Below are positions 11,422 to 23,357 of a stretch of 64,000 nt of DNA, piece after piece. The first letter of the stretch is position 1. The number at the start of each line of letters is the position of its first letter. Source of the stretch: Apophysomyces variabilis (taxonomy: Eukaryota; Mucoromycota; Mucoromycetes; Mucorales; Mucoraceae); contig MZZL01000409.1 in NCBI GenBank assembly GCA_002749535.1, positions 2,372,160-2,436,159 on the forward strand, written 5' to 3'. A program made the translations under genes and the position numbers. Below the pieces are notes generated by a model. That model had not been told where the DNA came from. It made no database searches and saw only the letters and a program-made list of their open reading frames with translations.

Positions 11422-12104
11422 ATTATCGTTTCGGCGCATGTACATCAACCATTTGGTCAGGCGATCATTAGCTGCAAAGCAACGCGTTTTGCAGAGTCAG
11501 TCTTGGATTCTAGCTTGTTTGTCAGAATATACCTTTACCTGCAGTTCGCGTGGCTTCCATAACATCGTGGATCGCATATAGTTGAGCGAGCAGGTACTGC
11601 TGTGCATTAACGGTATTGTCCAAGTCATAGGCAGGCTTGGCCATAAGCTGGCTGAACAACGTACTTCGTGCCTTGCTAGTGTTGCGCATATGTGGTACTG
11701 GGAGGAGAATCCCACGGCGCTTGTTTATGGACTTCTTGGATGCTGCATCTCTTCCTATAGCATGTTTTTGTGAAGAATCCTGTTAGGTAACTTACTGCTG
11801 ATCTACCGATAGATACCTTAGCTCATTATTATTAATATGGCAAGCTATCGATGTCAATTCAGTATGCGAAATTTTCTTATTATTTTCCGCTATGCCATGT
11901 AATTACACTGATCACTGTCGGCGGACTTGTTCGCAGCGTTAATCTACCCAAAAAGAAAAATTGACGGCGTGGATGTTTAGGTAAGATGATAGCATGGTAG
12001 ATTGCTGCAGTACATGACCAGGTCAAGAAATATGCTATTGACAGATGATTGTTTAACAAGCGTTTTCTGTGGTCCTCTTTTGCAAAAATCTCATGATCTT
12101 CCAT
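11371..12104 (-). CDS. Unrecognised protein, three-exon model
   Basis: Exons 12104-11907, 11779-11539 and 11471-11371 join in phase to 179 residues, with standard splice sites (GTAATT, GTAAAG donors; CTAACAG, TTTGCAG acceptors). The N-terminal exon has a basic-flanked hydrophobic segment (IAYFLTWSCTAAIYHAIIL), probably one membrane span. The middle exon is hydrophilic, then helical (FSQLMAKPAYDLDNTVNAQ; YLLAQLYAIHDVMEATR). No family was recognised. The start is uncertain: an ATG near 12164 opens a different frame that ends after 23 codons, so the ATG at 12104 is used. The final 51 bases overlap, antisense, the coding end of the K+/H+ exchange-related gene. Confidence 0.5.
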
Positions 12105-12349
12105 CAACGAACATGAATTCGACGGTCAGTCGCTCTTGAATCTCTTTTTGGTGATAAGCCATTTTCTACGTTTTCAATGGATAGCCCTTATTCATTAGTC
12201 ATACTATGAATAAACGAGGGTATGGGCAACGCAGTACGTCAATAATTTGAAAGTGTTCTGTGATGTTACGGAATGGTTTCTTTCAGTTGTACATTGGATT
12301 TAGTTTGAGTTATTGTAAGAAGAATTAAATACACTATTGGGAGTACACT

Positions 12350-13124
12350 TCAATCCATAGCTTCGCGCTTGTGGTGGATTCTTGCATCATAGGGAGTTTG
12401 AGCCATTTCGGGGTCTGCATTAAGTTTAGCATATTGCACCACGTTCAGTGACTTGTAATAATTGGTAATGACAATTGCAAAGTATATCTAAATGAATGCA
12501 ATCAATAAGATGGCTTAACGGCGTTTCATTGATGCTTTACATGAACTAGTCGAAGGATGGCAAGCAATGCAATGCTGACGATGCTTTCCATACGAAACAT
12601 TTCGTCGTGTTCTTGTTGTTTCAAGACATTATCTGCCAATTCTGGCAGACTGTGGTCAGTGAACATATACCATTTGATAGCGAACCAGATTGTGGTGGCG
12701 ATGCAAACGATACAATCGATCCAAAAGTAAACACTATACCACCGGACAATTCGAACATTGTCCTACTCGGTTCCCGTATGTTAGGTACCGTTAAGAGTAA
12801 AAACGATTAGACAATGTACCGTATGCAAACCATAGAAGCCTTGGACAAAGACGAGGGTTGACAGAAGAGAATAAAGATACACAGTGAAGGCGGTTACATC
12901 GCTAAAGTCGAATGAAATGATACCGTAGAATCCCGAGAGTTTGTTGAGCTAAATTCAAGAATTTGGTTTATTAGTCTCAATTGGATAAACACGCAGCGCA
13001 TTACAATGCCGATGATGGTGATGATAATTGCACCTATTCAAATCGTATGACTTTAGAAAGAACGCCATTGCTGAACCGACTCACCAGTTCGCAAAGGAAT
13101 GAAACCACAGCAATGCCGTGCCAT
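12350..13124 (-). CDS. Four-TM membrane protein with N-terminal CC-x2-IPLRTG motif (member 1)
   Basis: Five exons, 13124-13085, 13033-13005, 12948-12820, 12762-12541 and 12487-12350, join in phase to 185 residues. The start MARHCCGFIPLRTGAIIIT has paired cysteines, then Pro-Arg-Thr-Gly directly before the first membrane span. Further spans lie in VTAFTVYLYSLLSTLVFVQG, the WIDCIVCIATTIWFAIKW stretch and SIVSIALLAILRLV. The C-terminal tail is short and hydrophilic (MAQTPYDARIHHKRE). The N-terminal motif and four-span layout resemble LAPTM4/5-type tetraspan proteins, but this is a resemblance only. A second gene of the same design occurs at 50070-50938. Function unknown; an endomembrane location is inferred. 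Confidence 0.7.
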
Positions 13125-13333
13125 GAGGGTAACAGTAAGTGTGTAAAGTATGGATAACAAAAAGGTAAAAAAAAGGGTCAGCAAGAGCGTGCTTGCAGTT
13201 ATTCTTATTCACAGCGGAAAAGACGGCCGCCTGATCTGTTTTGCCGAATTTGGCACAATTTTATTCTTTTTTTCGCTATTTGAACAATAGTAACACACCA
13301 CAACAAGTTACAAGACAAAGAGGAGAGACTAAT

Positions 13334-14756
13334 TTAAATCATATCATGACGCATTGGTCTTTGAAATGATTCCTGTACTGGCATTAGACGTTGACGGAAA
13401 GCATAGACCTGGGATGCAATGTTCGGGCTGCCGACGAGAGGATCCCGATGGTCGGACTTCACTATCGACTGGGCACGGAATTTACCAAACCCTTGGAGTG
13501 CTTCATATTCGTCCGACGTGATATCCACCGTGCGCTCAGCATCCTCTTTGTCCATGCTTTCAGGTGAATGTACTTCTTCTCGTTCTTCTCGTTCTTCTCC
13601 ATCCTCCTTTTCCTCCTTCTTCACGCCATGTTTATTGGATACATCTTCCGGTGGCCATCGAGAAGACGCATAGGCCGTTCGTGCTTCTTCTTCTCCAGCT
13701 TCCATTTCCCTTTTTGAAGCTTTCTCCTTTGGATGCGCACATTGGTCACCTAGATTAATCGCCTGAAGATGCTCGATAGGCACTTGTAAATCTGCAGCAG
13801 AAAGTCTACGGCGAAAACCTGCTTCTCCCCCTCCTCGTGGTGCTTCTCTTTGTGATGAAGACGAAGACGATGACAAGGAGGCGCCTGAGTCTATAGTGGA
13901 AATGGATGAACGGCGGTGGTCCGTGTAAGAAGATGAGAGAGAGTTTCGCCAGGATGGTATTGAATGGCCGCCGAAAGAATCTGACGTGGCCCAGCGAGGA
14001 TGAGGCATGGCTGAGTCCAAAGGATGCTCCCCTGGTCCTGTCGATGGATAATGATATCGGGAGGAGGAAAGCGGCGAGTAGCAAGCAGGTGGCCAAGAGG
14101 TTCGCACACGATGACTGGGCGGCGGGGGATACGGTGCCAGAGTGTGAAATGGAGGCATGGTGGGGTGATATGGATAGCCATCATTCTCCTCAGCCAGCGA
14201 AGTTATTGGCAGGGATGGTGGCGGATGTTGGTAATAAGAGCCTGCATGCGCACCACCTGAGAAGGATGCACGACGAGAAGGTGGGGGTAATGTCCGGCTA
14301 TGTATCATCGAAGAAGGTGGAGGATAATAGGATGATGAAGATGTGGTGGAGGACGGACTTGCTGAGGGGGTCCCTTCTTGGGCGGACTTGGATAAGGACG
14401 ACATGCTATGTCTGCGCTCGGATCCGGCGGTCGAAGCTTTTCTGCTGGGAGTCGATCCTTTCTTCTTATGTCGGTTATGCGTTTGTGTGTGTTGCATCAT
14501 ATTATCGAAGCGACTAAACATACGTTCACACCCAGGTACGACACACTTGAAGGGTTTCTGAAAGGGAGTTATCGCAATCATTATTCCAATATGTCCATTG
14601 ATCGAAGCTTATGAATATTACCTCGCCAGTATGTTTCCGGGCATGTCGAGCCAAATGTTCACTTCTCGTAAAGACCATATTACAGTCTCCATAACCTGTG
14701 CATCGAAAGAGCTTTGGTTCAGAACGACGTCCACTCGACCTTCTTTTCTGAGGCAT
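13334..14756 (-). CDS. C2H2 zinc-finger transcription factor
   Basis: Two exons (14756-14622 and 14557-13334) give 452 residues; the 64-base intron splits the linker between the fingers exactly at HTGE|KPF. Finger 1 (~17-42) is [19 protein letters not shown] with RHARKH, and finger 2 (~48-72) is [17 protein letters not shown] followed by QHTQTH. The rest is a long low-complexity region rich in S, P, Y and H, then acidic and Glu-rich, typical of fungal regulators. The finger layout ([21 protein letters not shown]) resembles yeast Usv1/Rgm1 and Msn2/4-like stress regulators that bind CCCCT-type sites; target and pathway are inferred. A long open frame on the plus strand here is only a shadow of the biased sequence. 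Confidence 0.85.
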
Positions 14757-15637
14757 TTTGGGTTGATAATAACTTGTTTATATAAAAGAATTAGTGAGAT
14801 GAGAGTGAGCGAGTAGAGTAAATTGCACAAAAAGGAAAGAGGGAAATTCAGTGAAAGAAAAGAAGTGAGATCCGTCTAAATTTTTACCGTAAAAATGATG
14901 AGACACTTAATGCGAACAGTCAGGGCAAAGATGAGACATGACACCCATTCCGCATAATATGTCTTAGTCAAACACACTCAGTGCCTTGGTTCTGCATCCC
15001 CTTGTCGACGGTGTGTCATTTCATTCCACCAAGAAGTTTCCCCTTCTTGATGGGTTTAGCTATATATTCACAAGTAACTCTGTCAATATCGATCTGTTCA
15101 TTCATATAGATTCAATTCGCTTGTGAATGGCCGAGACCTGAGACAAAAGTCTTGTTCCTAATGGCTCGATTTAATTTCAGAGGTATGGTTCCAGGCACAT
15201 GCCAGGGTTGGATTCATCTTGTTTCAGCTCCCGATCTACCCAGTGGAGAACAACAACCTGGTACCCATTCCACCCAAAATGCACAATACCATGCTGTATA
15301 TCTTTGTATAAATACTTTATCACAATTAAATTTGCAGTTTAATTGACTTATATTGTAATTATTCCTTCACTTTGTACGTTTTCTCTCGATCAATTGCTTG
15401 GCTTCTTTTGGTTCTTCTAGTCTTTTTTCAATCAGTTAAGCGATTCAGTGACTTTAGAACTCAGTGACACGGTAGTCCCGACTTTTTTTTTTGACTATTT
15501 CGGCCTTGCGAATTGGGAACAAAGCGTGTGTGTGTGGTACAAAGATAGCATCAGGGAAAAGGGAAAGCAACTATTACATGAATAGTTTTGCACTTTTTTC
15601 TTTATTATTTTAGATAATGAAATATATTATAATAACA
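14757..15637. other. Intergenic between transcription factor and kinesin
   Basis: Holds the promoter region of the transcription factor and the 3' flank of the kinesin gene, with an AT-rich stretch at 15600-15640. No gene or RNA was recognised. Confidence 0.45.
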
Positions 15638-18600
15638 TTAAACAAGTTCACGTTCTTCTAAATCCCAGTTGCGTCTGATTTCCTCGAAACTACTGGAAGA
15701 ATGACGGAAACTCGACGATGGTGACCGTTTTGCGCGGGAAGCTGTTGTTTGTACATTGGCAAGTCGATCGAAAACACTTCCAGAAGACGCTGTCCTTGTA
15801 TGTTTGGTAGATTTGTACAATTCGTTGGGCGAGTGTTCTATGTGGAATGGTCTTTGATGGAAAGGTGTGGCATTGGCCTTGGTTGCCCTGGGAACAGCAA
15901 AGGCAGATTGTGGGCGACGATATAAAGGTATTTTATGAAAAGCAGGTGCCAAAGGTCCTTCATCGAAACCAGCAGATGCATCGGACACTTTGTATTCCTG
16001 CTGCAGAGGCGATGTCTGATATGTCGTGACGTGATCCAAGGAATCTCGGATACTCATACCTGAGCTCAATTCTCGCATAGACCAGCGGTGGCGGACTGCG
16101 CGTGGTGGCTGCTGCTGCTGGAAGGAAAGAGCCCGACGTCTATTGGGTGTACGCATAGATGGGCCAGGCACCTCTCCTGTGGGTTTGCAGCAATCCACCG
16201 AGGAAGGACTTGCTGAATGGTTATTCGAACCGAAGGAGGACCAGGACACTGTGTCTGAATGAATCGAAGATCGTCGTTTATGACTACTCTTCAACGAAGA
16301 GGTGGAGGATTCTCTATCAGCTTGGTATCTTACAAAATCAGCCGGCGTCATCAGGACTGCGCTTGCTTGTAATGACTGCTTGGGTTCATGGTTGATTAAT
16401 GCATTGCCTTGCATGAATTGGTGCAAAAACTGCTCGGGTGATGTCATGGAATCGCGACGACGAACAAGTGGTGATATCGATGGTTTCAGTGGCCCGCATT
16501 TCTCTGTTAAGGAAGGTGGTGGAGATGGCTTCAGAAGGGAATGAGAGCCCAACTCATCCGTCGACGGCTTCCGACTGATCTGAGATGGAGCTGTATCCGC
16601 TCGGCTATGATATTCATTCCACGTAGGAGACATGATATTACCACGGATACCATCGTTGTATATCTTGTCAAAGATGGTTCCAACCTGCTGGTAATGCTCC
16701 TCGACTTGAAGGTCAATAGCTGAGTCATGATCGTCGCTTGAGTCATCGGTGATATGCCCGTTTCTAAACAATGAAGCCCGTCTGGAATCTTCCAATTTTC
16801 GCATTTTCTTTTCGTTTTCGATGGCCAGTTCTTTCGCCGCTTTCTTCATAACAATGAGCGTACGACGAAGATCTTGTACTGTCTTCATTGAACATGTCAG
16901 TTTCTTCATACACGGGATTTTAATAACTTACCTTTTCCAGTTGCTGCACCGTGATTTGTCGGTTATATTCGCCCATTCTCAATGCCACGACATCATCAAT
17001 GAGAGTTTCCATGATCCGTTCGGACTCATCCGCAGCAAGAGATTTCAGCAAACGCACTGCCATGTCATAGCATGTATCAGGATCCGCATTGCGTGGTAAT
17101 AAAAAGTTTTCTTCGAGGTTATCGACGTCGGACCACTCATCTCCCGATGTGGCTCCCCCTTTAGGGGAAGTATTATTCACTTTGTCTGCAAACGTAACTC
17201 GCTTTTCTGCACGGGAAACGTAGTCCAAAACGATAATATCTTTACTGTCATCTTCCATGATCTCATGCGCAGCGTCATTTTGGAGAGAACAAATGCGTTT
17301 GTTAAGATACAGTATTTCTGCTTCGATGGTTTCCAGTCGTTCATCCATGAACTGCTGGACAGCGCAGTCAAGCGGTTCGCTGGCTTGCTCTTCGCCTGCT
17401 AAGAGGCTCTCCCTCTCTGACAGCAAGTCAGACTTTTGCTGAGCCAAATCATCTCGTTTCGATATGAGCTGCTTCATTTCCAGAATGGCTTGCTTTCCAT
17501 GGATAAATTGGAATAATGCTCGATCAAGTAAATCTTTCTTCCTCGACGCCCTAACTTCGACAGGTACGTTGGACTTATTTGGTTTTCTCTTGTTGTTGAC
17601 ACGCAGTGAGGTGGCACCAACAAGAGAGGTATTCACGTTAATAAACTTTGCACATTTACTCAGTAGTTCATCATTAAGTACGCCGCCTCCTTGGACGGCT
17701 CTTTTAAGGATTTGTATAAGCTGCTTTGTCTTCTCGTTTGCGACAGTAATTTCATCCGCACGCTTTTGTAATGCTGCTTGAGCTTGTCGATGTTCACGTT
17801 CAAGACGGCGTTTCGACTCGGCATCCCGCGCTTGTTTTCGTCTTAGTCGCTGAATCTCACGTTCGTGAGCTATCATCTTTTCTCTGACACGATTGGCATC
17901 ATCTTTCATCTGTCGAAGAATACGTTGTTTTTCTGTCTTGAGCGTGTTCAAATTAATCTGCAGTGCGCGTAGCATGGCTTCGTTCTGACAACGAGTAGAC
18001 TGAATTGCACTGGATGTTTGCGAATATTTTCGTTTTAACGTGTCAAGCTCTATAACAAGCTTGCTAATTTTCTTCTCATAGCTTTGCTTCACATCGTCGA
18101 TGAGTTGCTGATTCTTGCGCTGTGACTCGGGTCGTGGTTGTTGCATAGCTTGGTCACGTTCATTCTTAAGGTCAAGGATTTCATCACGCAAAGAGTAAAG
18201 TTTCTGCGCAAATTTCTTGCGCATCCGACTGTATTCCGTCTCGCTCTTTTCAAGCTGTGCTACTAATTCCTCTTTGAGACGGATATCAGACTGTATCTGG
18301 TCAATCATGCGGTAAATTTGCGGGTTCGTTTCGTCGATGTCCGTTAACTCATAGTCGGTGAAACTAAAGGTTGTTTCGCAAGAAGACATGCGTAATCGCT
18401 TCGTATTTGAACTTGCTTTACTTATAATGGTAGATTCATCGTTGGATTCTTGGCACGTAATGTTTCCCTGCTTGACAAAAAAGGAACGGTCATACTTTTG
18501 TTTCTGTTAAGGTTATGGCAGTAACACTTACAGTTACACTTGTATGATCTTCTAATTCATGCTCAAGTTCATCCAACATCATCAGGTGGTCTTCTGATTG

Positions 18601-21002
18601 AAGTCTCTCAAATAGTTCATCGTCGGCCAGAAGGTCACATTCATAAGTTGCTTGTTCCTGATAGTTAAAAAGCAAATCTTTTAAGTTACTGCTTGTTAAT
18701 CAATAACAACACACTACCATACCTGGTCATTGCTAAGCAGGTCATTTTCTTTCGGCTAAGTAGAGTTCCGTTAATGGTTAGCTTTTTTTAAATGCTTTTT
18801 TGCTATACCTTGACGTCTTCTAAGACCTTCAGACCCTTCTCAATTTCCGCTCGAGTCTTTTCAATTGAGTCACGTACATCTGCACGTACGTCAGACGATA
18901 CAGAGAAATCAATAGAGCCAATGGTGGCCTTCAACCAACGTTCGAGGTCCTCATGAGGCGCATCAGTAATCTTATCCTCTTTAACCGATGAATGGGCAAC
19001 GTTGGACGTGCGAATAGACTTGTGCGGCGTGTTCGGTACTTTGGATCGTCTTGTGGAACGGAACGCAACTGTGGTCCGAGTGGTTGTGCTTCCATTTCTG
19101 TGCTTCCGACCGATACGGCGGCGCTGTGACGAAGTGTGCTGTTGTGGACTTGGCCTTTTTTGTGCCTTAGAGGAGCGACCCGATGACTGTTGTGTACCAC
19201 GTGTAACACCGGCGGATTGAACCGCAGCAAGTCGTTCCTGTGCATCAGCTAACTCATTCCGGAGATTCTGAATTGTTTGCTGATACTGCATGATCATCGG
19301 ATGGGTTGACGGTTTATCCGCGTCTCCTGCTCCTGTGTGTGACTGATTGCGTTCCATGAGGAGACTGTCCCGATGGCCGGTAACCTGACACAGTTCATCG
19401 GACAGTTGTCGGACACGAACCCGTAACTGGCTAACTTCTTCTTGGAGTATTCGCACATTATCGCTGCCTTGGGTAGACGATTCAGACGTTGCGTTACCAG
19501 AACGCAAGGCCTCATTCTCAGCTTTCAATCTCAAAATTTGAGAACGGAGCTGATTGACTTCTTCTGACGCACCAGCGAACTCTTGATTAACCACCGCACG
19601 GTTCTTGATATTTCGAGCTCGATTTGCGTATTTTAATGTGCTGAGTGTCTCCACAAAATTAGAGTCTGAAGGAGAAACACAAGCCATCATTAGAGTTTGC
19701 GAGTTGCCTCCAAGTGAGTCTTGCAAAAGTCTAGTCAGTTTAGAGTCTCTGTATGGAACATGCGTTGATCGTTTTGAGCCGTCACCAAGAGCACTGATCA
19801 CATTTCCTAATGCTAATAAGCCTGCATTGATAGCAATGCCTTCCCGTGCTCGTTCGCCTTGAGCATTTGTTCGCTTGAGCTTTATAAGTGTAAAAAAGAA
19901 ATTAATGCCAAGGACCATTTGGTAGCATAACGTAGCAGTGAATCAACTCACCCGTTCGCTACCGGCAAGATCGGTAAAGTGAAATTTACTGACAACGGTA
20001 CGATGGCCTGATTGATCTTCCTCCGGTATTTGCTGCTTTAGAATGACCGAAAATATAGCGTGTGATCGAGAGGAAACAGCGTTCATGTCTGTGGAACCTG
20101 TTGTACGACACATGGAACCCTTTTCGAGGAAACCTAACAGATCATGGGGATTTGCGCAGGGCTCCTCGCGGACGCCACTCCAATAGATATTTCCATGTAC
20201 GTCTTCTCGTATAGATATTTCGCACGTAGCGCTCATTGAACTTGTCCGTCGGCGCCCACGGTTGAAGTGTTCCATGTTGAGAAGGTCGACGAGGTCTTCA
20301 TTGTACAATTCTAGAAATGTCACGTATACTTGGTAGTCAAAGCCTGGCAATTGCTGACTTTTGGCGGCAAGACGAACGAATAAATCGGTAATGAAACGAG
20401 GAATAATACCTACAAGATTAAAGATAAAATTCGACAGAGACAGTTAAAAATAACGACAGAAAAAAAAGGGGCGGACTGTGGAGTAGTTACCCTGTTGTTC
20501 AGAGCCAACGTTGCCATCCAGGGCAGTACCCATACTGAACGTTTTTCCAGAGCCAGTTTGCCTAGTACAGGGAGGAAAATGTTAGTAGGTTTGCTAATGT
20601 TTATATCACCTTAATTAGACATTTACCCATAAGCAAGGATAGTGGCATTAAAACTAATAACATATAATTAATAAAAACAATGTATATTTTATTATTTATA
20701 TGAGTGTACCCATTGACAAATTTCTCTGCTAGCGGCATGACACAAGAATTATAGACATGTTGTTGTGTAGTGTTTGGGTCGAAAACATAATCATATGTAA
20801 ACGAGTGATCTTTTCCAATAATTATTTGTGGCTGATCTGGTATAAATGAGATGCATTCTGTACAGTTAGATAGGTGCTCTTTTTGTGTCAAAGGCCGAAC
20901 ACGTAGGGCAACCCTACAAAGAGGAAAGAAAAAGACCATTCCAAATTGAGATTAAATTGTAGCATTAGTGGAATTGACATACCTGACTGCTGAGGAGGCC
21001 AT
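15638..21002 (-). CDS. Kinesin-4-like motor protein (KIF4/KIF21 type), ten exons
   Basis: Exons, from the start: 21002-20983, 20913-20710, 20653-20627, 20561-20491, 20409-19952, 19879-18809, 18755-18723, 18657-18532, 18467-16932 and 16882-15638. They total 4791 bases, 1596 residues, with all phases consistent. The motor is N-terminal: [10 protein letters not shown], nucleotide loop GQTGSGKT (84-91), GIIPRF, switch I NAVSSRSH and switch II DLAGSER (254-260). GIIPR and the N-terminal motor place it with the kinesin-4 group. Long coiled coils follow (~380-460 and ~700-900), then a Ser-rich tail from ~1200. Family members are plus-end chromokinesins or microtubule regulators; the cargo here is unknown. 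Two exons are tiny (27 and 33 bases). Exon 7 needs the CTTAG acceptor to stay in frame. Confidence 0.88.
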
Positions 21003-22036
21003 TTATGCAAAAGGAAATAATATTATAGGCGAAGACAAAAAAATAACAGAGTAAAGAGTAAAAGATAAAGAAGATTAAGAAAAAAACAAAAGAAAATAAA
21101 AAGGAAAAAGGAACGCAAGGTGTAGGAATAAAGAAGTTAGGGAAAAAGAGGGAAAAAGAGAAGGGTTAAAGTAACAGATATGTTTTATATGACCTTGAGA
21201 GGGTCTGACGTAGTTTTGTACATGAGTGGAGCCCTAAAATACGCAAGGCACAGGAAGAAGATGTGCTATGCCAAAGTGAGGCTGTACGTGGGTACAGATC
21301 GTAGTTTCAATCGACGTTCCTACCGTGCCCGTGACCCAAATGCGAAAAGGGTAGGATCCAAAGAAATGAAAGTTCGGAAAGCCAAACAAGGTCAAGGTAC
21401 CGTTTCAGTCGATTCCACATGACAAAAGACGCAATACCATTTGCTCTACCCACAGACGAACCTAGAGGAATGATACTTATTTACTATTTTAGATCTATAG
21501 TCCTACATCGTGGCTTGCTCACTCTCTCTCTCTCTCACTATCTCTCCTTCGCTGTCTTTTTCTCTTCGACTTTAGTATGTAACACAATACACCCCCTATT
21601 TTCCTCTTCCCCGTTGATCATGTCAACTAATCAACCCTTCTCGCATTGCACTGCTTTTTAAATGCCCAAATACATTTGTATATACATCAAAAGATCCTTT
21701 TCCGCAGATAAGTTTAAAAAACGCCAAGGTAACTAAAGCGTTATGGTAACCTATGAACCTTTTCCAGAAAATCTCCCAGCCCAACCTCTCACACACATAC
21801 ACACTCCCCCAAACTTGGGCTCTCTGTAATTTTCGGTCCCGCGGAACTTCTTCCGAACCTCCGTTGTTTAAAATGGCCAATCGTTGGCCACCCTTTTCTT
21901 TCCCCTTCGACTAAGCAAAAAAGAATTATATCATTCCCTTCCCATTGATAACATGACTAAACTTGTAACGATCTCGTATAACTAATACAAAGAGAATTAG
22001 CAAACAACAAACTCTTTTGCTTGCCTTATTTAAAAG
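21003..22036. other. Intergenic upstream of kinesin
   Basis: Contains the kinesin promoter side, a long purine-rich A/G tract (about 21000-21180) and a CTCTCT run near 21524-21540. An 80-codon basic frame at 21180-21422 has no recognised motif and is not called a gene. Confidence 0.4.
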
Positions 22037-22698
22037 CTATCCGCACATCGTATCCGTATGATCGTACAGCGAATGCATACCCTGCATGTCAGCCGGTATA
22101 TCGAGTACGACACCCTGTGGGAAGTCGTTTGATTCTCCGCACAACATGACCGTGCAAGACAACTTAGACGCGTGTGCACGTTCACTAGATACTCTGCATC
22201 CTCCAGAACGATCTCCACATAATCTACAAACTGCTTTCCTTGGTATGTCAGTATTCGGTCAGGACAGGCTCTACTACTGTTGGGCCTTTTTCAATCATAC
22301 AATCTTCTTTGAGAAAACGCTCAGGCCATTTTTATCTCCAGCTAACTTCAGAAAAAGTTTTCTTCTTTTTTTTTTTTTCGTGTCCCTCACTGCTCATAAA
22401 AATTTTTCAATGTGCTGTCCTGACGAATTACAAGCCCAAAAAAATAGTCTGTTTTCTTTTTCCTAGTCTAGTTATCATAAGCAATAAATCTACATAAACT
22501 TTGTTTTCTTTTTTCTTTCTTATTTCAACATCTTGCACACACATTAAACTTTTTATAAGTAGAACTGTATTGTTTTGTATTACGACTGCGACCAGTTATT
22601 TGGATCATGTAAATATTGATAAAGAAAATTTAGTTACCTCTGCATAGTCTATTCTTCGTATCACTACCGGATATTCTATCCCGTTTGTCCTCCTCCAT
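22037..22698 (-). CDS. Small unrecognised protein, five-exon model
   Basis: A chain of short exons, 22698-22638, 22448-22391, 22361-22301, 22233-22186 and 22114-22037, joins in phase to 101 residues with GT/AG borders (last acceptor TTCCCACAG). It starts MEEDKRDRISGSDTKNRL. The middle has LKNFYEQKLFLKLAGDKNG, then FVDYVEIVLEDAEYL. The latter faintly recalls the Sm/LSm motif (F-D-x-x-M-N-x-V-L-x-D), but spacing to the preceding strand does not fit well, so no family is claimed. Support is the open phase across five exons and the non-random composition. Some acceptors (AAG ends) are weak, so exon borders may be wrong. Confidence 0.35.
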
Positions 22699-23357
22699 CG
22701 TTGCTTAATTTGATTATCATCCTGAAATGGTTTTTTCATGTTTTCTACTTATTTCCGGTGTATCCTCACTTGTTTACCTTTGACAAAACAAAAACAATTA
22801 AGTCAAAGTTTATATCTACTAGATATAGTAAATGTATAGCTCAGATCGGATCATATGCTGATGCAGCCCTCTTAAACAACATGGCTCCTATATGAATTGT
22901 CCGTGTCATTGGTTCACTTGCCATATGTTGTGTTAAACCAGCGGCTACCATGTCCAAAGACATTGAGCTCGTGTATAATCTCGGGGCCCTTTTCCGTTCT
23001 TCTTTGACAGCTAAGATTATCATGGTAAAACCGAATGATGAAAATGATTGATTCTGTAAGAAGGTAGGAATAAATTAGTGCACAGACAGTAACAATATAT
23101 CAGATATGTGTAGAAACTTGAGGACATGAATTGGTAATAGTCAAAATGAGATCGTGTATATTTACGGCAATATCCAGCTCTTTTTCTTTGTTTCAAACGA
23201 ATAGAGTTGGAAGCGACTCTCCTGTTTGGTTTCAAATGCTGTGAATTAGAAGATGCATGGGTGACACTGAACGATCATGTTGTCACGGCACCACGCGAAA
23301 TCATATCATCTTGCCGCAGCGCGTTACGAAAATTCGCTGGTTACTTCTTGGCTTTTG
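22699..23357. other. Gap with an orphan minus-strand open frame
   Basis: Between the small gene and the sorting nexin. A minus-strand frame at 23023-22841 (60 codons; contains SLDMVAAGLTQHMASEPMTR and HIGAMLFKRAASAYDPI) reads like a protein and could be an exon, preceded by a good TTACAG acceptor near 23055, but no consistent upstream exon was found. The rest is AT-rich. Confidence 0.35.

Noticed and set aside
13906..14517. Plus-strand open frame of 203 codons opposite the zinc-finger gene
   Set aside because: It is antisense to the low-complexity Ser/Pro/His region of the transcription factor and has no family motif; the zinc-finger reading is clearly correct.
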